Numbered from the stretch's first letter, positions 15,820-25,257 are shown. The stretch is DNA of 64,000 bases from an uncultured Alistipes sp. (GCA_944320685.1 CALUIK010000001.1:496001-560000); one strand, 5' to 3'. Made by a program: numbers and translations. Notes: generated from the letters alone by a model not told the origin.

Positions 15820-18645
15820 ATGTTCGACAAGTTCATGTACCGCCACATAGGCGTCACCGACAGCCGCGATCTGCAGGCCATGCTCCAGGTCATCGGTGTC
15901 AAGTCGGTCGAGGAGCTCATCTCGCAGGTGATTCCCGCATCCATCCGTCTCAAGAAACCGCTCGCCCTGCCTGCAGAGGGCATGAGCGAATACGAGTTCT
16001 CGGCACACATAGCCGAGCTGGCCGCAAAGAACCGCATCTTCCGCTCGTTCATAGGCATGGGCTACTACCCCGCCGCCGTGCCCGCCGTAGTGAGCCGCAA
16101 CGTCTTCGAGAACCCTGCGTGGTACACCTCGTACACGCCCTATCAGGCCGAGATCTCGCAGGGGCGGCTCGAAGCGCTGCTCAACTTCCAGACGGCAATC
16201 ATATCGCTCACGGGCATGGAGATAGCCAACTGCTCGCTGCTCGACGAGGCTACGGCAGCCGCCGAGGCCATGCTCATGATGTACGCCCTGCGTTCACGCG
16301 AGGCCGTCAAGCAGGGGCGTTGCCAGCTGTTCGTCGACAAGAAGATATTTCCGCAGACGTTGGACGTGCTGCTCACACGCAGCGAGCCCTTCGGCATAGA
16401 GCTCATCATCGACGACTACGACGAATACGAATTCTCGGGCAAGGAGTTCGGCGCCATCGTGCAATTCCCCGCCGCCGACGGCACCGTGCGCGACTACGCC
16501 GCCTTCACTGCCAAGGCCCACGAGGCCGGAGCGCTGGTTACCGCCGCCGCCGACATCCTCTCGCTGGCCGTCATGACACCCCCCGCGGAGTGGGGCGCCG
16601 ACATCGCCGTGGGCTCGACACAGCGTCTGGGCTGCCCGATGGGCTTCGGCGGCCCCTCGGCAGGATACATGGCCACACGCGAGGCTTTCAAGCGCAACAT
16701 GCCGGGCCGCATCATAGGCGTCTCGGTCGACCGTCTGGGCAACAAGGCCCTGCGTATGGCACTGCAGATGCGCGAACAGCACATCAAGCGCGAGCGCGCC
16801 ACATCGAACATATGCACCGCCTCGGCCCTCATGGCCTCGATGGCGGGCTTCTACTGCGTCTACAACGGCCCCGAAGGCCTTCGCCGCGCCGCCATGACGG
16901 CACACGCCTCGGCTGTGGCCGCCGCCGAGGCGATCAAGGCGCTGGGCTATACGCTCACGTCGGAACAGGTGTTCGACACGCTCGACATAGAGGCCGAAGC
17001 CGCCGTTATTCAGGACATAGCGCTGGCCTCGGGCATCAATTTCCACTACCCGTCGGAGGGGAGCGTACGCCTCTCGTTCGACGAGGTGACCACCCCCGAC
17101 GAGGTGGATGCCGTGGTGGCCGTCTTCGCCGAGGCCAAGGGACGCAAGGCCAAGCACGTGAAGGTGGACATGCAGTGCGCCGTGCCGATGCGCCGCACCA
17201 CGCCCATCCTCACCGAACCCGTCTTCAACCGCTACCATTCGGAGAGCGACATGATGCGTTACATCAAGCGCCTCGAGCTGCGCGACATATCGCTCGCCAA
17301 CTCGATGATCTCGCTCGGTTCGTGCACCATGAAGCTCAATGCCGCAGCGCTCATGCAGCCCCTCTCGCTGGCGGGATTCCAGAACATACACCCCTTCGCC
17401 CCCGCCGACCAGACGGAGGGCTACGCACAGCTTATCGCCGAACTGGAACACGACCTTGCCGTCATCACCGGTTTCGCGGGCTGCTCGCTCCAACCCAACT
17501 CTGGAGCCGCGGGCGAGTACTCGGGACTCATGGTGATCCGCGCCTACCACCAGAGCCGCGGACAGGGCTACCGCAACATAATCCTCATCCCCGCCTCGGC
17601 CCACGGCACCAACCCCGCCTCGGCCGCCATGGCCGGCATGAAGATCATGACCGTAGCGTGCGACCCCAACGGCAACATCGACGTGGAAGACCTGAAGAAG
17701 AAGGCATCGGAGTACAGTTCAGAGCTCTGCGGGCTTATGGTCACGTATCCCTCGACGCACGGCGTCTTCGAGAGCCGCATCCGCGAAATCGTCGACGCGG
17801 TCCACGACGCCGGCGGCCAGGTATACATGGACGGCGCCAACATGAACGCACAGGTAGGTCTGACCAACCCGGGATATATCGGGGCCGACGTCTGCCACCT
17901 CAACCTACACAAGACCTTCGCCATGCCTCACGGCGGCGGCGGCCCGGGCGTAGGCCCCATCTGCGTGGCCGAACACCTTAAGCCCTTCCTGCCGACGCAT
18001 CCCGTCGTCGCCACGGGCGGCGATGACGGCATCACTGCCGTAGCGGCGGCACCGTGGGGATCCGCCATGCTGCTGCCGATAACCTACGGATATATCAAGA
18101 TGCTGGGTGAGGAGGGCCTGCGCCATGCGACGGAGATGGCCATAGTCAACGCCAACTACATGTCGGCGGCCCTCGCAAGCGAGTTCCGCACATACTATAC
18201 GGGCGAAACAGGCCGTGTGGGGCACGAGATGATCCTCGACCTCACCAACTTCAAGCACGACTACGGCATCGACTGCGGCGACATAGCCCACCGGCTCATG
18301 GACTACGGCTTCCACGCCCCGACGCTCTCGTTCCCCGTACACGAGACGCTGATGGTGGAGCCTACGGAGTCGGAGCCCAAGGCCGAGATGGACCGTTTCA
18401 TCGAGGCTATGGTGGCCATCAAGCGCGAATGCGAGGCTGCGGCTGCCGCGGGCGAGAAGGACAACGTCGTGACGAACGCACCCCACACGGCCGCGGAGAT
18501 CGCGGGCGAGTGGCCGCATCCCTATACACGCATGCAGGCTGCATTCCCGCTCGATTGGGTGTGTGAGGCCAAGTTCTTCCCCTATGTCACCAAGATAGAC
18601 AACGGTTACGGCGACCGCAATCTGGTATGCTGCAACTGCGACTAA
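15820..18645 (+). CDS. gcvP: Glycine dehydrogenase (decarboxylating), fused P-protein
   Basis: A 941-residue PLP enzyme, the P-protein of the glycine cleavage system, which decarboxylates glycine and passes aminomethyl to the lipoylated H-protein. Both halves found as separate subunits in some bacteria are joined here. The PLP lysine is in HLNLHKTFAMPHGGGGPG near residue 699. NSMISLGSCTMKLN near 492 marks the start of the second half. The genes for H- and T-proteins are not adjacent. The last residues (CCNCD) match the conserved cysteine-rich end of the family. Confidence 0.97.
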   Translation: MFDKFMYRHIGVTDSRDLQAMLQVIGVKSVEELISQVIPASIRLKKPLALPAEGMSEYEFSAHIAELAAKNRIFRSFIGMGYYPAAVPAVVSRNVFENPAWYTSYTPYQAEISQGRLEALLNFQTAIISLTGMEIANCSLLDEATAAAEAMLMMYALRSREAVKQGRCQLFVDKKIFPQTLDVLLTRSEPFGIELIIDDYDEYEFSGKEFGAIVQFPAADGTVRDYAAFTAKAHEAGALVTAAADILSLAVMTPPAEWGADIAVGSTQRLGCPMGFGGPSAGYMATREAFKRNMPGRIIGVSVDRLGNKALRMALQMREQHIKRERATSNICTASALMASMAGFYCVYNGPEGLRRAAMTAHASAVAAAEAIKALGYTLTSEQVFDTLDIEAEAAVIQDIALASGINFHYPSEGSVRLSFDEVTTPDEVDAVVAVFAEAKGRKAKHVKVDMQCAVPMRRTTPILTEPVFNRYHSESDMMRYIKRLELRDISLANSMISLGSCTMKLNAAALMQPLSLAGFQNIHPFAPADQTEGYAQLIAELEHDLAVITGFAGCSLQPNSGAAGEYSGLMVIRAYHQSRGQGYRNIILIPASAHGTNPASAAMAGMKIMTVACDPNGNIDVEDLKKKASEYSSELCGLMVTYPSTHGVFESRIREIVDAVHDAGGQVYMDGANMNAQVGLTNPGYIGADVCHLNLHKTFAMPHGGGGPGVGPICVAEHLKPFLPTHPVVATGGDDGITAVAAAPWGSAMLLPITYGYIKMLGEEGLRHATEMAIVNANYMSAALASEFRTYYTGETGRVGHEMILDLTNFKHDYGIDCGDIAHRLMDYGFHAPTLSFPVHETLMVEPTESEPKAEMDRFIEAMVAIKRECEAAAAAGEKDNVVTNAPHTAAEIAGEWPHPYTRMQAAFPLDWVCEAKFFPYVTKIDNGYGDRNLVCCNCD

Positions 18646-18726
18646 AGACTAAAGATACGGCAAAAGGGCATGCGCAGAGATGCGTCTGCCCGCAAACAAC
18701 GGAAACAACACATTGAAACAGAACGT

Positions 18727-19296
18727 ATGAAAGTAGAAAACAGCAAAATGGTGTCGGTGAACTACAAGCTCACCGTCGACGGCAAGGTAGCGGATCAGTC
18801 TCGCGAGGGCTCGCCCCTGCAGTTCGTATGCGGCGCGGGCATGCTCCTGCCCAAATTCGAGGGCGCCATCATGGGCCTCGAACCCGGCGAGAAGGTATCC
18901 TTCACGCTAAAGCCCAAGGACGGTTACGGCGAGATCATAGCCGAGGCCATCGTCGACCTGCCGAAGAACATATTCGTCATCGACGGCAAGCCCGCTGAAG
19001 AGATGCTCTTCGTCGGGAACCAGATACCCATGAGCGACGCACAGGGCAACCGCTTGACGGGCCGCGTGATGGAGGTAGGCAGCGACACCGTGAAGATGGA
19101 CTTCAACCACCCCATGGCGGGCAAGGAGCTCAACTTCGACGTTGAGGTCGTCGAGGTGCGCGACGTGACTCCGGAGGATCTGGCGTCGCAGGGCGGCTGC
19201 CACTGCCACGACTGCGACGGCGGCTGCGGCGGCCATGACCACGACTGCTGCGGAGACCACGACCACAAGGACGGGTGCTGCGGCGGCTGCAACTAA
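18727..19296 (+). CDS. SlyD-type FKBP peptidyl-prolyl isomerase with metal-binding tail
   Basis: A 189-residue protein with a SlyD-like FKBP domain (SVNYKLTVDGKVADQS, GLEPGEKV, then an inserted flap domain) that would speed proline isomerisation and act as a chaperone. The C-terminal 35 residues (from about 155) are almost only His, Cys, Asp and Gly, with CHCHDC, HDHDCC and DHDHKDGCC blocks; such tails bind nickel, zinc or copper in SlyD. The start at 18727 is chosen because residues before it are not conserved in type, and the alternative ATG at 18670 lies 25 bases after the gcvP stop. Confidence 0.93.
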   Translation: MKVENSKMVSVNYKLTVDGKVADQSREGSPLQFVCGAGMLLPKFEGAIMGLEPGEKVSFTLKPKDGYGEIIAEAIVDLPKNIFVIDGKPAEEMLFVGNQIPMSDAQGNRLTGRVMEVGSDTVKMDFNHPMAGKELNFDVEVVEVRDVTPEDLASQGGCHCHDCDGGCGGHDHDCCGDHDHKDGCCGGCN

Positions 19297-19316
19297 CCCC
19301 CGCAGGCAACGATTCC

Positions 19317-19346
19317 GACGGGGCGCCGCCGCAGCGGCGCCCCGTC
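19317..19346 (+). terminator. Terminator after the SlyD-type gene
   Basis: A perfect 13-bp stem (19317-19329 with 19334-19346) and CGCA loop, followed by TTACTCT. It separates the PPIase from the kinase cassette, whose first ATG is only 15 bases beyond it. Confidence 0.75.
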
Positions 19347-19360
19347 TTACTCTACCGACG

Positions 19361-20527
19361 ATGATAACAATAGCCGACATAATCGACACGCTCTGCAACA
19401 ACCACATCGTGTGGCGCACGCTGCACGGCGTGGAAGTGCCGCTCTACGACGGACGCCCGCGCTACACCGCAGGCAATGCCGCCGTAAGCCTCCGCGTGCG
19501 GCACGGCGGGAGGGATGCCATGTTAAAATGCTACACCCGCCCGAACGGCAATCTTCAGGCGATATACGGTCAGGCGTTCCGGCCCCGCGAGCTCTGCGTC
19601 TTCGGCATGGGCGGGCGGCGGCAATGGGTCGACTGCCTGTTGAGCGGCTATATCGAGGGTGAGACGCTCGACAGCCTTCTCTGCCGTCCCGAGAGCGTAC
19701 GGATGGCAGGGACGATTGCCCGCGCCTTCGACAGGGCGGCGCTGCAGCTGCTGCGGTCGGAACGCGCGCACGGCGACCTGAAACCCGAAAACATGATCTT
19801 CACGCCGCACGGCGCCGTCGAGTTCATAGACTGGGATGCGGCATACACGCCCCTGCTGGCGGGGCGCACCGCTCCCGAGACGGGCACGGCCGCATACCAG
19901 CATCCGGCACGTACGGCCGAGATGTACGACAAGCATATCGACGACTATCCGATAGCGCTCATATCGGTGACGCTCCACGCCGCAGCCACAGACCCCGCCG
20001 TGCTCGGACATTACCGCGAAACACACGAGTTCCCGCTCCACCCGCGGCGCATCGCCGCAGGCGGGAACGCCGAAACCGACCGCACGGCCGACCTCTTCGC
20101 CGCACGGGGCATGGCTCCGCAATACCGCATGGCGCGGATGCTCCTATCGCCGACACCCTACCTGTTCGATCTGGAACGTACGCTCGCCGCCGCATGCCGA
20201 CTGCCGCATGCCGGTGACGAAAGCGGTGACGCGGCCGCCGGAGAGCCGGAACTCGACCAGCACGACGGACTGTGGGGATACCGTCTTCGCGGCGAATGGA
20301 TCGTCCCGCCGCTCTACGACTGGGGATTCGACCCGACGGAGGGGACCATGCTCGTGGGGCTGGGCGGATACAGCCATTTCATCCTCCGCGACGGGTGTAC
20401 CGTCGCCTCCTTCGGCCGCGGCTGTACGGTCAAGCCGCTGCGCAACGGCCGCACGATGGTGCGCGAGGCTGACGGCACGTGCCGCATGTTCGATTTGTCG
20501 TACATTTGGGGTCGCGGGGTTGATTAA
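19361..20527 (+). CDS. Protein-kinase-like protein with C-terminal WG-type repeat (cassette gene 1)
   Basis: A 388-residue cytoplasmic protein. The N-terminal 200 residues have a eukaryotic-like kinase pattern: Lys56 in AMLKCY as the ATP lysine, a full catalytic loop HGDLKPEN (137-144), IDWDAAY (156-162) where kinases have DFG, and GTAAYQHPA (175-183) where they have the APE region. All catalytic residues are therefore present. The C-terminal part contains a WG-type repeat, DGLWGYRLRGEWIVPPLYDW (302-321). The start at 19361 follows a terminator by 15 bases, so how it is transcribed is unclear. A VWA protein and a second kinase-like protein follow, and the three probably act together. Substrate unknown. 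Confidence 0.8.
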   Translation: MITIADIIDTLCNNHIVWRTLHGVEVPLYDGRPRYTAGNAAVSLRVRHGGRDAMLKCYTRPNGNLQAIYGQAFRPRELCVFGMGGRRQWVDCLLSGYIEGETLDSLLCRPESVRMAGTIARAFDRAALQLLRSERAHGDLKPENMIFTPHGAVEFIDWDAAYTPLLAGRTAPETGTAAYQHPARTAEMYDKHIDDYPIALISVTLHAAATDPAVLGHYRETHEFPLHPRRIAAGGNAETDRTADLFAARGMAPQYRMARMLLSPTPYLFDLERTLAAACRLPHAGDESGDAAAGEPELDQHDGLWGYRLRGEWIVPPLYDWGFDPTEGTMLVGLGGYSHFILRDGCTVASFGRGCTVKPLRNGRTMVREADGTCRMFDLSYIWGRGVD

Positions 20528-20550
20528 TTCGGCCAAAAGACATATCTTTG
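20520..20550 (+). promoter_or_regulatory. Promoter for the VWA gene of the kinase cassette
   Basis: TTG at 20520-20522, a 20-bp spacer and TATCTTTG at 20543-20550 make a full consensus Bacteroidota promoter. The -33 box lies inside the last codons of the kinase gene. The VWA start codon is 27 bases downstream. Confidence 0.7.
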
Positions 20551-20576
20551 TTCGGATAAACCCATCGACCGCAGCA

Positions 20577-21431
20577 ATGTATTCGCAGGAGATCACGCGC
20601 CGCCACCGCACGGCCTTCGCAATAGCCATCGACCAGTCGGGCTCGATGCAGGAGAGGGTGCGCTTCGGACGGCACGAGATGTCGAAAGCGGCGGCCGTGG
20701 CCCGCATAACCAACTCTCTGCTCACGGAACTCGTCGACCGCTCGACCCGCACCGACGGCGTGCGCAACTACTACGACGTGGCCGTGGTCGGATACTCGGG
20801 CGACGACGTACGGATGCTGCTCGACGAGGACGGGTTCGTCGCCGTCGACCGTCTGGCACGGCGGCGCCCGCAAACAGAAACCCTCTATTCCGAGGAGACT
20901 CTCCCCGACGGCAGCGCCATGCTCGCAGGCCACAGCGTGCGCCAGTGGCTCCTGCCCCAAGCCGCAGGCAAGACGCCGATGTACGAGGCCCTGCTGCGTG
21001 TGCGCGACCTTCTCGCGGCGTGGTGCGCCCGCAACGAAAACCGCGCCAGCTTCCCTCCCGTGGCGATAAACATCACCGACGGCGAAGCTTCCGACTGCAC
21101 CGACGACGAACTGCGCCGCGTATGTTCGCAGATACGGCGCCTCTCGACCGACGACGGCGCCGCGCTCCTGTTCAACATACACATCTCGACCGACAGCAGT
21201 TCCCCCGCAATGGTCTTCCCTATGCCCGACGAAATCGCCCGCGCCAACCCATATGCCCGTCTGCTGGCCGAGTGTTCGAGCATCATGCCCGAGCCCTTCG
21301 ACGAGGCGGTGCGCGAATTCAAGGGCGCCGGCGCCATGCCGCCCTTCTACGGCATGGGATACAACACATCGATAATAGAACTGCTGTCGATCATAAACAT
21401 AGGGTCGCGCAGCATAACCAGCATAGAATAA
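20577..21431 (+). CDS. von Willebrand factor A domain protein (cassette gene 2)
   Basis: A 284-residue cytoplasmic protein (no signal peptide) made almost wholly of a VWA domain. All three parts of the metal-ion-dependent adhesion site are visible: DQSGS (19-23), the Thr in GKTPMYEAL, and the Asp in NITDGEASD. A working metal site suggests binding of a partner protein or peptide. Similar soluble VWA proteins (TerY type) partner with protein kinases and phosphatases in other bacteria; no phosphatase is present here. The strong promoter directly in front shows it can be expressed separately from the kinase gene. The third cassette gene starts 10 bases after its stop. Confidence 0.88.
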   Translation: MYSQEITRRHRTAFAIAIDQSGSMQERVRFGRHEMSKAAAVARITNSLLTELVDRSTRTDGVRNYYDVAVVGYSGDDVRMLLDEDGFVAVDRLARRRPQTETLYSEETLPDGSAMLAGHSVRQWLLPQAAGKTPMYEALLRVRDLLAAWCARNENRASFPPVAINITDGEASDCTDDELRRVCSQIRRLSTDDGAALLFNIHISTDSSSPAMVFPMPDEIARANPYARLLAECSSIMPEPFDEAVREFKGAGAMPPFYGMGYNTSIIELLSIINIGSRSITSIE

Positions 21432-21441
21432 CAAGCATATC

Positions 21442-22404
21442 ATGACGACCACAATCTCCGACCTGCGCCGAACCCTCGGCTCGCCCGCCGCACACTTCCG
21501 CCGTCTGGGCAAAGCCGTGTGCGAGGGCGGCATCTTGCGCACCACCTGCTTCGCCGAGGCTACGATACGTCTGGATGGCAGGGCCTTCACGCTCTTCATG
21601 CCACTCACGGGCGACGCCATGACGCGCGTGGAAAGGTTCGCGCCGCTGCGCCGGCACCTCGTCTCGCCCGCGGTGCCGCAGATAGAGATCATGTGCGACG
21701 AAATGATATACGAGGACCGGCTCGCGCGGCACGCCGCGTGCGACATCATCATCGAGGCATTGCCGCAGGGCAGACCCCTCGCCGACGCCATGGCCTCGAT
21801 CGAGAACAGCGAGGACTGCGCCGCCCTCACCGCCGCCGTCGACGCCCTCGAGAGGGAACTGCGCCGCGCGGATGTCTCGCACAACAACCTGCGGGTGGAG
21901 AATATCCTGATCGACGACGACGGGGCCCTCTATCCCGTAAGGTGGATATACGCCACCGCCGGTGCCGGCGGCGACACACAGGCGCTTGAGGCCATACGCG
22001 CGAAGATCGCGGCCCTCGGCTATGCCGCCGCGGACATGGCGTCATCCGACCCCTACGGGCCGGCAGTTGCGGGCACATACGGCGTAGGGATGCTGTCGGA
22101 GGGGCTCGCACCCGTAGAGACGGAACAGGGATGGGGTTTCGTCGACGGCATGGGGCGCACGGTAATAGAGGCGCGCTTCTTGTGGGCAAACGGGTTCCGC
22201 GAGGGCCGTGCCGAGGTGCAGGCTCCCACGGGCATGGGACTTATCGACAAGCGCGGGCGCTATATCATAGAGCCGGTCTTCGATATCGTCGACTACGACC
22301 CCGTAACGGGCAACTCGCAGGTGCGCCGCGGCGGCCAATGGGCGCTTTTCGACTACTCGGGGCGGCAGATAGCATCCTTCGCCGAGACACAGCCCGCATT
22401 GTAG
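21442..22404 (+). CDS. Pseudokinase with three WG-type repeats (cassette gene 3)
   Basis: A 320-residue protein built like cassette gene 1: a degraded kinase-like N-terminal half and a C-terminal array of WG-type repeats. The catalytic loop is HNNLRVEN (147-154), so the catalytic Asp and Lys are replaced by Asn149 and Arg151, and no DFG-like motif follows. It is thus probably inactive and acts as a scaffold or allosteric partner. The repeats are GWGFVDGMGRTVIEARF (230-246), GMGLIDKRGRYIIEPVF (264-280) and QWALFDYSGRQI (299-310). It is co-transcribed with the VWA gene (10-base gap). Confidence 0.78.
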   Translation: MTTTISDLRRTLGSPAAHFRRLGKAVCEGGILRTTCFAEATIRLDGRAFTLFMPLTGDAMTRVERFAPLRRHLVSPAVPQIEIMCDEMIYEDRLARHAACDIIIEALPQGRPLADAMASIENSEDCAALTAAVDALERELRRADVSHNNLRVENILIDDDGALYPVRWIYATAGAGGDTQALEAIRAKIAALGYAAADMASSDPYGPAVAGTYGVGMLSEGLAPVETEQGWGFVDGMGRTVIEARFLWANGFREGRAEVQAPTGMGLIDKRGRYIIEPVFDIVDYDPVTGNSQVRRGGQWALFDYSGRQIASFAETQPAL

Positions 22405-22496
22405 GGTAGCAGTTACATAAAAGACTTGTGCAGAGCCGCTCCGCGCGGCCGCAGAGAAAGCGATCAAGCAACGATTAAACGGAAAATAACAACGAC

Positions 22497-23441
22497 ATGC
22501 AAACCGAACACGTAAAGTGCCTTATCATAGGCAGCGGCCCCGCAGGATACACGGCCGCCATATACACCGCCCGCGCAAACATAGGCCCCGTCCTCTACGA
22601 GGGCATCGAGCCGGGCGGGCAACTCACCACGACCACCGAGATCGAAAACTTCCCGGGCTTCCCGAAGGGCATAACCGGACCGGACCTGATGAATGAGATG
22701 AAACTCCAAGCACAGCGTTTCGGCGCCGACGTGCGCACGGGCGTCATCACCGCCGTAGACCTCGGCAAACGCCCATACACGGCCACCGTGGACGGGGAGA
22801 AGCTGATCGAGGCCGAGAGCCTCATCATCGCCACGGGGGCCTCGGCACGATACCTCGGGCTTGAATCGGAAGCACGCTACCGCGGCCGCGGCGTCAGCGC
22901 CTGCGCCACGTGCGACGGTTTCTTCTACCGCAAGCAGGATGTCGCCGTCGTCGGCGGCGGCGACACGGCCTGCGAGGAGGCGGCATATCTGGCATCGCTC
23001 TGCCGTCAGGTATACATGATCGTGCGCAAGCCCTTCCTGCGCGCCTCGAAGGCGATGCAGCAGCGCGTATTCGAGACCCCGAACATAAAGGTCATGTTCG
23101 AATACAACACCGTCGAGGTACTCGGCGACGAGGATGGCGTCACGGGCGCACGCCTGCGCCACGTCTCGGGCGAGGAGACCGTGATCGACATCTCGGGCTT
23201 CTTCCTCGCCATAGGCCACCATCCCAACACGGAGCTCTTCGCCGGCAAACTCGCGCTCGACACCGAGGGGTATATCGTCACCGAGGCCGGCACCTCCAAG
23301 ACAGCCCTCGATGGCGTCTTCGCCGCGGGCGACGTCAAGGACCCCCACTACCGTCAGGCAGTCACGGCCGCAGGCTCGGGTTGCGTAGCCGCCCTCGACT
23401 GCGAACGGTTCCTGCTGGCCTCAAAAACAGAAAGGAAATAG
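22497..23441 (+). CDS. trxB: Thioredoxin reductase
   Basis: A 314-residue flavoenzyme that reduces thioredoxin with NADPH. The FAD motif IIGSGPAGYTAA is at 9-20, the redox pair is CATC at about 138-141, and the NADPH motif VVGGGDTACEEA follows. The C-terminal FAGDVKD motif contacts FAD. Length is normal. It is followed after 3 bases by rnz, forming an operon with rnz and the SpoU-type methyltransferase gene. Confidence 0.96.
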   Translation: MQTEHVKCLIIGSGPAGYTAAIYTARANIGPVLYEGIEPGGQLTTTTEIENFPGFPKGITGPDLMNEMKLQAQRFGADVRTGVITAVDLGKRPYTATVDGEKLIEAESLIIATGASARYLGLESEARYRGRGVSACATCDGFFYRKQDVAVVGGGDTACEEAAYLASLCRQVYMIVRKPFLRASKAMQQRVFETPNIKVMFEYNTVEVLGDEDGVTGARLRHVSGEETVIDISGFFLAIGHHPNTELFAGKLALDTEGYIVTEAGTSKTALDGVFAAGDVKDPHYRQAVTAAGSGCVAALDCERFLLASKTERK

Positions 23442-23444
23442 GCT

Positions 23445-24380
23445 TTGAGTATAGCGGTAACCATACTCGGCTCCTCGTCGGCCAAACCTACGGCCGACCG
23501 CCACCCCTCGGCACAGGCGGTGAACGTCAACGAGCAATACTACCTCATGGACGCCGGCGAAGGCGTGCAGCAGAGACTCGTGCGCGCGGGCATCAACCCG
23601 CTGAGACTGCGCGCAGTATTCATCTCGCACCTGCACGGCGACCATGTCTACGGGCTGCTGCCGCTGCTCTCGACGCTGGGCCTCTACGGCAGGCGGACAC
23701 CGTTGCCGATATACGCTCCGCGCCCCTTCGGCGAGATCCTCGATGCCCACATGCGCTACTTCGACACGGCCCTGCCATACGAACCGCAGTGGCGCGAGGT
23801 CGACACCACGGCACACCGCATCGTCTTCGAGAACGACTCGATAGAGGTGTGGTCGCTGCCGCTGCGCCACCGCGTCCCCACGGCGGGATACCTCTTCCGC
23901 GAGAAGGAGCCGGCGCTCAATGTCAGCAAGTATGCCATCGAAAGGTACGGGCTCTCGGTAGCGCAGATCGTCGCGGCAAAGCGGGGCGAGGACCTTACGG
24001 CAGCGGACGGGGAGACGATACCCAACGCCCTCGTGACATACCGCCCCTACCGGCCCGTGTCGTACGCCTACTGCTCCGACACAAACTACTCGGCGCGGCT
24101 GGCCAAAATGGTCGAGGGTGTCGACCTGCTCTACCACGAGGCCACCTATGCCGCCGACCAGCGGCGCACGGCCCGCGAACGGGGCCACTCGACCACCGCC
24201 GACGCCGCCGCCGTGGCACTCAAGGCCGGCGCGGGGCGGCTCCTGATAGGCCACTTCTCTACGCGGTACAAGGATCTCGAACCCCTCGTCCAAGAGAGCC
24301 GCGCCATATTCCCCGCCACGGACATAGCCCGCGAAGGGGAGACCTTCACCGTTACCGAACAGCGACATGACAAGATCTGA
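23445..24380 (+). CDS. rnz: Ribonuclease Z
   Basis: A 311-residue metallo-beta-lactamase-fold endonuclease that trims the 3' end of pre-tRNA. The zinc motif SHLHGDH is at about 60-66, the second-metal residues are in CSDTNYS and HEATY, and the last His is in GHFSTRY. The start is TTG at 23445, 3 bases after the trxB stop; no better ATG is available before the conserved VTILGSSSAKPT block. It overlaps the next gene by 14 bases. Confidence 0.94.
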   Translation: MSIAVTILGSSSAKPTADRHPSAQAVNVNEQYYLMDAGEGVQQRLVRAGINPLRLRAVFISHLHGDHVYGLLPLLSTLGLYGRRTPLPIYAPRPFGEILDAHMRYFDTALPYEPQWREVDTTAHRIVFENDSIEVWSLPLRHRVPTAGYLFREKEPALNVSKYAIERYGLSVAQIVAAKRGEDLTAADGETIPNALVTYRPYRPVSYAYCSDTNYSARLAKMVEGVDLLYHEATYAADQRRTARERGHSTTADAAAVALKAGAGRLLIGHFSTRYKDLEPLVQESRAIFPATDIAREGETFTVTEQRHDKI

Positions 24381-25119
24381 AATACGCTTCATACGTTCGC
24401 TCGCCGACAAACACGCCCGCACCGAATCGGGCCTCTTCGTCGCCGAGGGCAGCAAGCTCATAGGCGAGATCCTCGCCTCGGGATGGGAGGTCGAGGCGCT
24501 CTACTCCACACGCGACACCTTCGGCGGCCGCGCCGAGATGATCTCTCCCGCGGAGATGGAGCGCATATCGATGCTCAAGACCCCGAACGACTCCCTCGCC
24601 ACGGTGCGCATGCCGTCGCATGCGGCGCCCCGCACGGCCGACGCCGGCAGTCTGGCATTGGCCCTCGACGCCGTGCGCAACCCTGGCAACATGGGTACCA
24701 TAATACGCCTCGCCGACTGGTTCGGCATAGAAGATGTATATTGTTCGGAGGATTCGGCCGACTGCTTCAACCCCAAGGTGGTACAGGCCACAATGGGGGC
24801 CGTGCTGCGCGTCAGGGTGCACTATCTCGACCTGACCGCGCTGCTCGCACGCAGCGCCGCGGCCGGCACCCCCGTCTACGGCACCACGCTCGACGGCGGG
24901 AACATATACTCCGAACCTCTCACAGCAGGCGGCATCATCGTTATGGGCAACGAGGGGCATGGCATATCGCCCGGGTGCGCGGCACACGTCACGCGCCGCC
25001 TGCTCATACCGCCCTATCCCGCCTCGCGCCGCGGCAGCGAGTCGCTCAACGTGGCCATGGCCGCCGCCGTCGTCTGCGCCGAGTTCCGCCGCCGCGCCGC
25101 CATGCCCCGCAGCCGTTAG
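24367..25119 (+). CDS. SpoU/TrmH-family RNA 2'-O-methyltransferase
   Basis: A 250-residue methyltransferase with the three SPOUT motifs: VRNPGNMGTIIRLADWFG (motif 1), GNEGHGIS (motif 2) and SLNVAMAAAVVCAEF (motif 3), which form the knotted SAM site. The N-terminal 90 residues are the RNA-binding SpoU substrate domain. The target nucleotide, in rRNA or tRNA, cannot be told. It overlaps rnz by 14 bases, so translation is coupled. Downstream is a small dyad (AATCGT at 25202-25207 with ACGATT at 25215-25220) with no T-run. Confidence 0.92.
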   Translation: MTRSEIRFIRSLADKHARTESGLFVAEGSKLIGEILASGWEVEALYSTRDTFGGRAEMISPAEMERISMLKTPNDSLATVRMPSHAAPRTADAGSLALALDAVRNPGNMGTIIRLADWFGIEDVYCSEDSADCFNPKVVQATMGAVLRVRVHYLDLTALLARSAAAGTPVYGTTLDGGNIYSEPLTAGGIIVMGNEGHGISPGCAAHVTRRLLIPPYPASRRGSESLNVAMAAAVVCAEFRRRAAMPRSR

Positions 25120-25257
25120 CGGACACACCGCACTCCGCGCGCGCACCCCGTGCATACGCCCCGCCGCCTCGGCGGGAGACCCGCCCTCGGCAGCCCCAAA
25201 TAATCGTTTGACAGACGATTCCGCCGGTTTTATGGAGCGATGTTCGGAAATTGTTTA

